Part shown: positions 1-9,125 of the stretch, piece after piece | Numbering within the stretch: position 1 is the stretch's first letter | How the letters are laid out: each line of letters begins with the position of its first letter | Notes under the pieces: model-generated | What the model saw: only the letters and a program-made list of their open reading frames with translations | The model's database searches: none | What the model was told of the DNA's origin: nothing | Made by a program: the position numbers and the translations under genes | From: Cryptomeria japonica | Taxonomy: Eukaryota > Streptophyta > Pinopsida > Cupressales > Cupressaceae | Direction: 5' to 3' | Assembly (NCBI RefSeq): GCF_030272615.1 | Contig: NC_081415.1 | Coordinates: 417,042,757 to 417,106,756, forward strand | DNA length: 64,000 nt

Positions 1-430
1 ATAAGTGTAAAGGGGATTCTGGGAGGAGAAGAGATATTTGCTTGAAAGACATCTACCTCCAAGAGGAGCTATCTTGAACAAACATAGCATCTTCTACCAA
101 AAGAAAGGAAAGAGGATGAGAATTCCTACCTTCCTCCTATTGCTATGTGAAAGTGATTCTTGATGAAGGATGAAACACTTTTGACCCAATGTGAGGGGTA
201 AGTTTATGATAGATATACATTGCCAAGTGAAGAAGAGGTTATAGACACGGACTTACACCTCTTGTATAAGAAATAATACTTGAGAAAACAATAAATTTGC
301 ACAAGGAATGACACCAAATCATGAACAAATACCACTCCAGAAAGGAAAAGTAGATCCTTAGAGAAGAGAGAGGAGGAGAAATCAATCATTTCCCCCCAAC
401 TATAAGGACAATGAGAAGTATTAAACAATC

Positions 431-1080
431 TTCTAAGGAGAGATTAGGCATAAGGAAATGCACAATATACTCACATGAATGAATATCCAATGCAAGAAAA
501 GACATTAGTTTATGTAAAATGCATGTCAAAAGAAGTGTTAATCTTCAAAGAGAAAGAGAGGGAAAGAAAGAAAGATCACATATTCTCCTAAGGAGGGATT
601 ATTCATAAGAGACATACCAATGCAAGAAAGGATATAAACACATGAAAAATGAAACTCCTAAAGGGAATAGTGATACATTAGATAGAAAGAGAGAGGTAGC
701 AAAAGCCATCCTTGCCCCCCAAGAAAGAGGACAAAGAGGAAAATTACACATCTTCTAAAGAGAGGTTATTCACAAGAGACAAACAATTTCAAACAAATAA
801 TAGGTCCTAACCAAGGAACAAACATGTGATCACATGAAGGATAACTCTATGCAAAAAAGGACGTCAAGTGATGAATAACACTGTGCAAAAGAAGAGGTAA
901 TTTTCAAAGATAAAGAAAGAGGAAGAGGAAGGTTTACAAAAGTTCTCTAGGGAGAGATTATTCATAAAAGATGCACCGTTTCAAGAAAGGAATAGATATT
1001 ATCCAAGGAACAATTATGTGCTCACCTGAAGGATAATTCTATGCAAGAAAGGACATCACTTTATGAATAATACAATCACA
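431..1080 (-). repeat. Degenerate tandem repeats in 3' non-coding part of element 1
   Basis: A block starting with TTCTAAGGAGAGATTA-like sequence recurs near 431, 583, 751 and 943, spaced about 150-190 bp. Each is followed by diverged copies of an ATGCAAGAAAGGACAT-like segment. A single similar block occurs at about 8188 in element A. The repeats are too diverged for a clean unit length, and no protein reading was recognised. Confidence 0.55.
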
Positions 1081-1320
1081 AAGAAAATAGTGAAACCAGA
1101 GAGAAAGAAGGGAAATCATGTTGCTACCCCAAAATATTTGAAATTGAAGAAGCACCACAACTAATGAAAAATATCCCCCAATTAATTTAACTTCTTATGT
1201 GATAGGGTGATGAGCGACATGAGGGTGAAAGGAGTGGTAAGGCACTACCTTTTCACCTAGAAAGAGGGCAAGATCCGTTGAAAGACATATACAAGCACGA
1301 TTGTATTGTTCTTGAACAAA

Positions 1321-1773
1321 TCACTTAAATGATTTACACTTTCCAAGAGAATGAGAATAACAATTATGAAAAAGATAATATGAATCATCTTTCTTATGTT
1401 TATAATTGTAATTAGGTCTACTGAAAGGAAAAGAAATATTATTATCATACTTCAATCTCCAAAAGCTTCTATTTGCTAATATTTCTTGATCATTAATAGA
1501 TGTAGGTTTGTTCTTTTGAGATTGAGGACAAGAGTTGTTATTAGAAGAGGAAGGATTGTCATACATTATTTTGACTTTACCACTATCGATAAGTTCTTTT
1601 ATTGAATTTTGAAAATCAGGACAATCATCGGCATGGTAGGTTTGATGAAATGAAAAAAAATGAGTTTTTGAAGAAGAGGCTATTTTGCGAGAACTAATGG
1701 CTTGTTGTCTTGCAAGATGATTTTTTGAAGTCTTGAATCCTAAGGATTTAATCCATAGGAGATTTATTATCAT
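1321..1773 (-). pseudogene. gag C-terminal fragment with two degenerate zinc knuckles (element 1)
   Basis: This 150-residue reading holds two knuckle-like motifs of the C-x2-H-x4-H-x4-C type. The first, near residues 41-52, has Phe in place of the first Cys; the second, near residue 133, has Tyr there (YLFHNCYSHSLGKC). Both are followed by the lysine-rich helix seen after gag knuckles in plant gypsy elements (NSIKELIDSGKV after the first). The knuckle would bind RNA during packaging. Loss of the leading Cys in both suggests a decayed copy. It lies downstream of the 1940-2668 reading on the same strand. Confidence 0.65.
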
Positions 1774-1939
1774 TTCCTAGGCCTTTTGTGGTGATTTGTG
1801 TGGGAGGGTTTATAGGGACTCTACTTCCTTGTTCAAATTTTCCAAGTCCTTGTCCTCTAAAACCTTGTTTTGATATCATGTTAAAGCAACTCCTATAAGA
1901 ATATTTTAATTGAGAAGGCAGGGGAACATTATAATAAAT

Positions 1940-2668
1940 TTATTTGAAGTTTGTAGTGTAAGGATGTCTAGAAGGAATGAAAGGATTAGTAGATGAAGAA
2001 GGAATATCTTGTGGAGAAGGAATTTCCTTTCTTTCATCATGCATATCCTCTTTGGTAAATTGGGAAGGAAGATCCTTATCATCTAAGGCCTCATATTTTC
2101 TTAATGTTATATGGGGAGAGAGATCATGAATGATTTGCATGACATCATCTTCTCTACAAATACTTTGATGTTTAAGATAGGCTCTAGGAGAATAAGGAAG
2201 ATCTAGAGAAATAGAAACATCAATATTTTGACCTTGCCCCCCTTGCACAAGGGTATGTGTATGAGAAGAAGATGGGGCCATGTTTCTCTTCAGTTCTTGC
2301 TCTCCATTAGAGAGATCATTGATAGGAGTATTATCTCTTTCTTCATTCACATTAGATACCCTAGGAGAGGTGCCAACATTAGGTTTCTCATTGTCATCTC
2401 TAGGATTAGGATCTACATATGAAATGCATTGGCCCAAAAATGTCACCATAACACAACATATATGATAAATGAAAGAGTTGAGATCTAATTTATGAAAAGA
2501 AATCAACTTGGAAATCCAAAGAATGCAATATGTCCAAGTGCTATGAATGAAAAGAAGTAACATGAAGTGAAAGAGGCCATTATCCAACAAATGATTATAA
2601 TAAATGTACGTAAAAAGCAATGTAATCATATGTGAAATAGCAAATAGGTCAAGTCCATTAATTGCCAT
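1940..2668 (-). CDS. Hypothetical ORF, probable gag N-terminal part of element 1
   Basis: A 242-residue minus-strand reading. The first ~80 residues are hydrophobic and may be an accidental upstream extension. From about residue 85 it becomes polar, Ser/Pro/Asp/Glu-rich and low-complexity, like the disordered N-terminal region of gag in the related elements here. It ends about 170 bp before the knuckle fragment at 1321-1773. I do not recognise a folded domain. Its gag identity rests on position only. Confidence 0.4.
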   Translation of the reverse strand: MAINGLDLFAISHMITLLFTYIYYNHLLDNGLFHFMLLLFIHSTWTYCILWISKLISFHKLDLNSFIYHICCVMVTFLGQCISYVDPNPRDDNEKPNVGTSPRVSNVNEERDNTPINDLSNGEQELKRNMAPSSSHTHTLVQGGQGQNIDVSISLDLPYSPRAYLKHQSICREDDVMQIIHDLSPHITLRKYEALDDKDLPSQFTKEDMHDERKEIPSPQDIPSSSTNPFIPSRHPYTTNFK

Positions 2669-2939
2669 GATGAATATTGAAATTTAAGTCCAAGCAAATT
2701 ATTTGAAATAAATTAGGATTTTATAAATAAAACCACTTAATTTATGTAAATTGATGAGATTCACAAATTTGATTGATTGATTTTTTTTTTAGATTTAAAT
2801 TTTGAAAACAATGTGAAAAGAAATTTGAAAAAGAGAATTTGAAAGTTGCAATTTGGAAATTAAAGTTCAAAATTTTAGAAAAATGATTATTCAATTTTTG
2901 AAAAATTATGCAAACTCCTAGGAAATTTAAATTGTATAA

Positions 2940-3640
2940 TTAGGGCCTTGAAAATAACCTCTTAATTTAAATTTCAAATTACCCACTAGAAGATTTGAAT
3001 TTATCCAATAAAAATTTAATTTCAAAATTAGAACTTTGTTAAATAATCTCTTAATTTTAAAATTTAAATTTGAAATATTGAAATTTGAGAATTGAAAGAA
3101 TTCATTTAATTTAAAAAAAATTAGGGCTCTTTTAATTAACCTCTTTGAAATAATCCACAAGAGAATTAAATTTAAAATTAGGGTCTTGTAGAAAGAACCA
3201 GTTAATTTAAATTTGAAAATAGATCTAAGATGGGAATTTGGAAATTGAAAAATTGGAAAATGCACAAGATTAATTTAAATTTAGAAATTAGGGTTTGTTT
3301 AATTAACCACTTAATTTTAAATTTGAAATTTGATCCAAGGTTGCAATTTTGAATTTGAATTTTAAATTAGCAATGAAATTTAAAGAGGGAAATTTAAAAT
3401 TTAAACAACCCACAAGCTCAATTTAAAAAATAAAAAAATTAGGGTTTTTGAAATTAACCACTTAATTTTTAAAAATTAATTATGAAATTTGACTTGTAGA
3501 TGAAAATTTGAATTTCCAAATTGAATGAATGCTCAGATCTGAAATAGTTAATCCAAATTATAAAAATCACAAGCTCAATTCTGAATTTAAAAGTTAGGGT
3601 TTTAGTGAAATTAACCTCTTAATTTTTAAAATTTGTAAGG
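2940..3640 (-). repeat. AT-rich leader repeats between primer site and gag of element 1
   Basis: On the plus strand a TTAGGGTTTT...GAAATTAACCACTTAATTTT block recurs with variation near 2940, 3028, 3121, 3178, 3288, 3439 and 3594. A further copy sits near 19235, at the same place in element H. Spacing is irregular (about 60-155 bp). The whole leader (about 2700-3720) is extremely AT-rich and has no credible coding sequence. Confidence 0.6.
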
Positions 3641-3724
3641 AAATCAAACTTGAAAATGAAAATTGGAATTTCAAATTGCATACACTCAGATCTGAAAACA
3701 AGAAATCAGAATTAATGGTGTAAG

Positions 3725-3739
3725 ACGTCGGGTTCACCA
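3725..3739 (-). other. tRNA-Trp primer binding site of element 1
   Basis: The plus strand reads ACGTCGGGTTCACCA, identical to the 3' end (with CCA) of plant cytosolic tRNA-Trp as I know it. It lies 3 bp from the LTR edge at 3743, where a minus-strand primer binding site should be. Tryptophan tRNA is an unusual primer for plant LTR elements, where initiator Met is common. Confidence 0.8.
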
Positions 3740-3742
3740 AAA

Positions 3743-4889
3743 TGTAAAGTGGAAAATTGGAGCTTAGAAAATTCACCACATGGAAAGGGGAAACCATTAA
3801 GCCGATTTTCACTTGGAAGACTTTACATTCAAAAGAGGAGATGAATCCACTAAATGCAATCCTAAATGAGAGAAGGATTGAATACTGAGTAGATTGGGTT
3901 AATTTGGGTTTTCCTCTTTTGTAAGTTGAATTGTTAAAATAAGTAGGATGCTGCAATTGAAGACAAAATAAGCGGAAACAATGAGCTACTGATTCAGAAT
4001 TTCTTCGTGCACCTGGATCTGAGGATTTTGAGATGATTCAGAGCTGCTATGCAAAATCTACCAAAAGTAGCAGGGACCATGTGTTCACACTAGGAAACCC
4101 ACCCTCTTGGTCCTTCGAACTTTTTGTGCATCGAAAAGGGTTTTTTTGTCTCTGCAAATAAAGCTTAATTTTAGAGGTACAACTGCCCACCTCTTCTTGC
4201 ACACAAAAAGAAGGAGAAAGGGGTTGGGAATAGGGGTTTGCCTAAGTCAAACCCAGTTTGGAATCAACCTTGAATGAAATACTACAAATGCTTGAAATAA
4301 ATGATGGAAAGGTATACCTTCAGATTTACAATAGATGATGATGATGATTTTTTTCTTAGATGTAATCACATATGTTGTATGAAATGGCATGAATATGACA
4401 AAACCCTAGCACACACACATGCTTGCAAATGAATAATATAAATTATGCTCCAATGGATGGATGAAGAATATGCAGCCTTGAAGAATGCTCGATAATGAAT
4501 GCTTGAATTCTTGATATAGTCGACTTGCCTTTTCCACCTGATTGCCTTATTGCTTGTTTTTTATCCCAAATGAGAGGGGAATACCTCTTTATATACTTTC
4601 TAGTAGGATGAATTGACTAATTTTTTGACATGAGTTGACATAGAGGGGTGTTTCCTGCTCAGATTTGAGATAGGGCCTAGGGATTAGGGAGGACCAGGGC
4701 GCCACGCCCTGGTCCTACCCTAATTTAGGCTAGGAACAAGGGGCTATGAAAGTTACAAGATGCAAATATGAAGCTTGGTTGCATAGGGGAGGCATAAACA
4801 GGTCCCGATCAAGCATGGGGATGAGACTGCTAAGGTGAGGGCCTCAAATGCGGTCAAAATTGTAAGGGGTGCAATTTTAGGATGCTATA
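3743..4889 (-). repeat. 5' LTR of element 1
   Basis: Starts TGTAAAGTGG beside the primer site and ends GATGCTATA. It is clearly related to the split LTR of element H (19384-19394 plus 31246-32432): both share a CTTGCACACAAAAAG segment, the TTAGGTCAAACC-type segment and a GATGCTA(C/T)A end. The outer TA replaces the usual CA. The 5 bp outside it (GTAGG, 4890-4894) would be the target-site duplication, but the partner is off-window. Confidence 0.8.
4585..4595 (-). promoter_or_regulatory. TATA-box candidate in element 1 LTR
   Basis: Minus-strand reading TATATAAAGAG within the 5' LTR, oriented towards the internal region. It is the only clear TATA-like string seen in this LTR and is where Pol II transcription of the element would be expected to start. 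Confidence 0.45.
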
Positions 4890-4978
4890 GTAGGTTTGTC
4901 AACAAGATCCACAACATTGTTGGATTCTATGTTGGCATTTTCAATAGAAAGATTATTGATATTCATTAAGGATATTGA

Positions 4979-6697
4979 TGTGTGGGAGAAAAAGTGACAC
5001 TAAGCAAACATGCCCTAATCTCACTTTCAACCACACACTTGTGGAATACGAAAGAGCCTAGAGGTATCACACAATTGGCTACTTCTTCTTGTGGAAGAGA
5101 GAGCCACGGGCTACCTATTAGGATTTCTATTCCTTTGTTGCAATTGAAAGATGAAATGATGCAAGTTCAATCCCTAACCCCAAAGTGCAAGTATGAACTA
5201 ATAACAAGATTGCAGAATTGAACTTAAACAATGGAAAGTTGTAAACACAAGGACAAGACAAGAATGTAAATGCGTACCCGGAGTTAAAATCTGACTGAAA
5301 ATGTTCGAGATGGGGGCGCGGGCGCCATTGTCCTAATTCTACCCCTAAAACTGCTCCAGAAACTGTTGTTTTGCACTCTGGAAAAGCTGTCAAAAATGCT
5401 GAAAATGCTGTCTGTCAGGAGGACCAGGGCGCCCAGCGCCCCTGTCCCAGGGACCAGGGCGCCCAGCGCCCCTGTCCTGGTAGGACCAGGGTGCCCCACG
5501 CCCCTGTCCTGGTAGGACCAGGGTGCCCCACGCCCCTGTCCTGGTCTTTTGCTCTGAGATTTGGTGTGAAGTTCGTTCTCCGTCTGCTTCTTCTGGATCT
5601 GTAACTTGTGGCGTCGTCCGAGTCCTGAAACCTGCACTTATATCTGAAAAGGGTATGGGCGGCTATATAGGGTTTTGCCTTAGTCAAACCCCCGCTTCGG
5701 TGATTTCCACCTCCACGAATAGCCAAGTTGTATTGTAAAATGTATTGAGTGTGCAGACCTAGTGTGTGTGCAAGGTCCTTAAATGCAAGAAAGCAAACTA
5801 GAGCAACCTAGAAAGTAAACCCTAATTGCTTGTAAATGATAATGTAAATTCTCTAAATCAAGATGCAAAGTGATCTAAAGCATGAATAAAGGATATATTG
5901 AAGCTTATGCAAAGACATGAAAACAACATGAAATCATACCCAACCCTTAAGGGAGGAGTACAAGCCAATCTTCAGTCGGTAATCTCCTATTGTTCTTCAA
6001 TGTCTCCCAAGCCCTAAATGAATGAAATTGATGAATGCTTGATGGATGGATGTTGAATGTTATTGAAGTCTTCAAAGATCTTCTCTTTCGCTGCATAGAA
6101 GGTCCTCCAAAGCCAAAATTCGGATCCTTTCAAATGAAGAAAGAGAGCTCTTATATATGAAACCCTAGGTCGTAATTTCATCTTTTGGCCGACCTAGAGA
6201 TTGAATATCCCACCAATTTCTTGGGGTTAAGCTTTATTTTATGATTGGATCGTGCTCCTAAAATTTCAGGAAAAATGTCCGAGACCATGTGCACTCCGGG
6301 CGCCATGGTCCTCTCCGGGCGCCATGGTCCCGACAACTTTTCACCAAATTTTCAGGGCCGTCGGATATGATGATTTTAGAGAGAATCCCGAAGTTACAGC
6401 TGATTTCGAGATGTTTTGACCCCCGAAATCAAGCCCCCAAGTTCAAAATAGGACCTAATTAGGGTTTTTGATTAAATGATGTATTGGAAGAATAAAATGA
6501 AAGGGGCACACTTTAATGAAAGGGGCCCAACTTTATGATATGGGAGATGATAAAATAGAACCCTAGACCTAATTAATTTAATTAATTAAGTGCTAAAGGG
6601 GAAATGCAATGCAAAATGCAAAATGCGCCAAGGCGGGTGCTAAACTAGGTGTGAAATTGTACTGCTTTAGCAAGTGCGTACAATTTACGACGCTACA
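4979..6697 (-). repeat. 3' LTR of element A
   Basis: 1719 bp, co-linear with 11603-13288. Most of the length difference is one extra ~32-bp unit in a GC-rich minisatellite (5421-5546). Ends TGTGTG...CTACA. Only scattered substitutions, many at CpG-type positions, separate the two LTRs. Confidence 0.92.
5421..5546 (-). repeat. GC-rich minisatellite in 3' LTR of A, four units
   Basis: Units start at 5421, 5451, 5483 and 5515 (30-32 bp each), each opening GGACCAGGG and closing CCCCTGTCC. Each unit is an imperfect inverted repeat able to form a hairpin. It stands out from the AT-rich surroundings. A single diverged unit is at about 4692 in the element 1 LTR. Confidence 0.85.
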
Positions 6698-6710
6698 TTT
6701 AGCCCCCACT
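6698..6710 (-). other. Polypurine tract of element A
   Basis: Minus-strand AGTGGGGGCTAAA directly abuts the 3' LTR. This is the expected position and composition for the primer of plus-strand DNA synthesis. Confidence 0.75.
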
Positions 6711-6712
6711 TT

Positions 6713-8390
6713 AGTGGTCATATGAACACTACGTGCATATGCAAGCTAAAGTACAGAAAAGTAAACATTATTTGAAAAAGGATATATCCATAAGTCTGTC
6801 GAACGAAGCCCCCAGCGGTATCGACAGTACACAGTTAGGAACCACAACCTACAAAACCACATGTTAGATCACAAAATCACCTAATTCTTACTAAGGAAGG
6901 TGATGAAAATTCGAGGGTAGCTATATGCCCCCCCTGTTTCGGCTTGTTAATTTTAGTGAGTTGAAACAGGGTATCATGTTTACCACTTCGAATTGTTAAA
7001 GAATATTGATGACAAATGCTCACAAGAAGATTTGATATGAGATCAAAAACTAATGGAGAATCATTTGGTAAGAAAGAGGACTAAATCTCAATTCCAACAC
7101 AACAAAGAGTGTGAGGATTTGAGAGTTCTCTAACACAAGATGAAGGATGTAAATGGAAACAAAATGCAAAAAGAAGAAAAGAAAGGAAAAAAAAAGCATG
7201 AATACACACATTGGTGATCCATGAGAAGAATAGTGAGAGAGAAAACATGGACTTCTCACCCCTAGATCTTGTCTAGGTGAAATATGGGAAAAGGACATGG
7301 AAAACTAGCCCCTAGAGTCTGTCTAGGTGATCCATGTAAGGGAGGAGAGTGAGAAATTCTAGCCTTATGCCGCTAGTTCCACTCAACCTCGTGCATGTGT
7401 GTGTAAGGGAGGTTAGAAGCACCTCATAGGAGTCTATGCCCGAGTATGCTACAACCTGTATATGTATAGTACAAAAGCGTGACATCTCGCTCTAAGAGTC
7501 TGTGCTCTGGTTCTAAGAATAATCACCTTGCATAAAAGAAAAATGGAGACATCTCGCTCTAAGAGTCTGTGCTCTGGTTCCGAGAATGACCCATTGCTCA
7601 AAAAGTGTAATGTTTATGTCATAAGCAAAGTAGAACAAGGATACCTACCTTCATCACAAAAGAAGATACCCCAAAAATGCAACAATGTCATAGATCCAAG
7701 CAAGAGAGTTTTGCACTCTTTAAGCAAGGATAAGATAGTTGAAAAGGGATTTCTTGTAGTATGTGTAAAAGAGATCCTTAGAGGAGAAGAGATCTTTGTA
7801 CAAAAGATACCTATCCCCGAGAGGAATTGTCCTAGACAAAGATAACATGTTATAGAATAAGACAAAGAAGAGAATAAGAATGCAATACTTCCTTCTTTTG
7901 CGAGGTGAAAGTGATTCTTAATGAAGGATGACGCTCTTTTTAACCCAATTAGGAGAGTGAATTCATTATGGATGTATTTTACCAAGTGCAAAAGAGGTTG
8001 TAGTCAAGGACTTACACCTCTTGTAAGAGAGAATCCTTGAACAAACAACAACAAATGCGTACAAGGCATAACATCAAGTAATAAAGTCCACACCATCCAC
8101 AAAATAGGAAAAAGTGGATCCTTAGATAAAAATAAGGAAAGATCATTGCCTCCCAAGGATAAGGACAATGAGAAGGACTTACACAATCTTCTAGGGAGAG
8201 ATTTGGACATAAGCAAAAGAAGAGATGTATGAAATCATTCTTGTCCCCATAGGAACAAGAAAATTAGGCTATTATGTTGCTTCAAAAAATATGATTGCAC
8301 TTGAAATTGTACCATCATGAATGAAAATGAGCCCCCAGTAAATGAGCTACCAATGTCACATAATGATGAGCAACATAATAGCCATTAATG
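6713..8390. other. Non-coding 3' region of element A
   Basis: No credible coding sequence on either strand; the short readings here lack recognisable motifs. It includes near-repeats of a CTCTAAGAGTCTGTGCTCTGG segment (about 7491 and 7557) and purine-rich DNA from 7750-8220 similar to 1-1200 of element 1. In an autonomous relative this is where RT, RNase H and integrase would lie. Confidence 0.6.
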
Positions 8391-9125
8391 TTATTTAAAG
8401 ACATGATGGACTAAATGAGGTATTTGAATATGACATGTTAAATGCTCAACTATAAGTGAGATCAAGAACATGTATAAAATGATAAAGATTGAAGAAGAAA
8501 AGTCACATGAAATCTTAGAAGAGGGATGAGTGTAATTTATTAGAGCCTTATCCCTAGAGGAAAGGAATTTATGATGAATAGGAGATAAAGATTCATAAGT
8601 GGATTTAGAAATTTGAGGGGATTCATAAAGAGATTTGTTCATCGCCAAGATTTCCTTATGAGGGGAATGAGAGTTGATAGAAGTAGAAGATGATTTAGTT
8701 GAAGTGAGATCATCATCACTACTAAATATAGCATTCACATTGAGAGATGGTCTTTTAGATGCTTTAGTGTGTTTGCAGGGATTGTAGCCAAGTCCAAAGG
8801 CATAATTGTGAAAATTAGTCTCTAGAGGAACCTTCATCCCTTGTTCATGAGCGCCACAACCATTTCCATGATACCCATGCTTAGCAAAAATGCGAAAACC
8901 ACGACCATAACGATCAGCCATTTCAGAAAGAGAAGGTGGTTTTTCATAAGACAAAGAATCAAACTCTTCATAATTAGAGGTGTGAGGAGAAGAAGTTTGA
9001 GAAGCGGCCACAAAATTATTGCTCATAGGTTCAAGTAAGACTGATTGATCTCTAGTTTCTTCCTTTTTTTTACCTTTAAGCTCTCTAGGAGGAACCCTAT
9101 ACTCACCTACAAAGGTGGGATTGAA
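8391..9125 (-). pseudogene. G-patch domain reading downstream of protease (element A)
   Basis: The 211-residue reading ending at 8391 contains a G-patch core at about residues 39-82: a GRGFRIF, KHGYHGNGCG and EQG series followed by GLGYNP. G-patch domains bind RNA or RNA helicases and often follow the protease in plant gypsy polyproteins. The reading continues upstream past its first Met, in a frame one step off the protease ORF; the two appear to have been one protein broken by a frameshift near 9110-9130. Beyond the G-patch the residues are polar and low-complexity, and the reading stops where RT would be expected. Confidence 0.7.

Larger units (their letters stand above)
1..3742 (-). mobile_element. 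Element 1: internal region of a gypsy-type LTR element, cut by window edge
   Basis: Read on the minus strand, this follows the 5' LTR at 3743-4889 and its tRNA-Trp primer site. Order in the minus direction: AT-rich leader (about 3720-2700), a gag-like ORF (2668-1940), a gag tail with zinc-knuckle-like motifs (1773-1321), then purine-rich non-coding DNA with degenerate repeats (about 1250-1). The last part resembles 7500-8350 of element A, so the two families are related. Protease, RT and integrase are not seen; they may lie outside the window or be absent. The 3' LTR is off the left edge. Confidence 0.75.

Noticed and set aside
3288-3600. Interstitial telomere sequence (TTAGGG words)
   Set aside because: Single hexamers inside longer AT-rich blocks; no tandem run, and plant telomeres are usually TTTAGGG.
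3725-3739. Apparent tRNA-Trp gene pieces (also 11581-11598 and 19366-19380)
   Set aside because: Only the 3' end plus CCA matches, always 3-4 bp from an LTR edge; these are primer binding sites, not tRNA genes.
4918-4929. Start of copia G's LTR at 4918 (TGTTGGATTC)
   Set aside because: TGTTGGCATT at 4930 is closer to known copia starts and gives a 4-of-5 target match (TTCTA/TTATA); 4918 gives no match.
5284-5738. Pro/Gly-rich ORFs on both strands in the LTR of element A
   Set aside because: Produced by translating the GC-rich minisatellite; several frames stay open at once and none has a domain.
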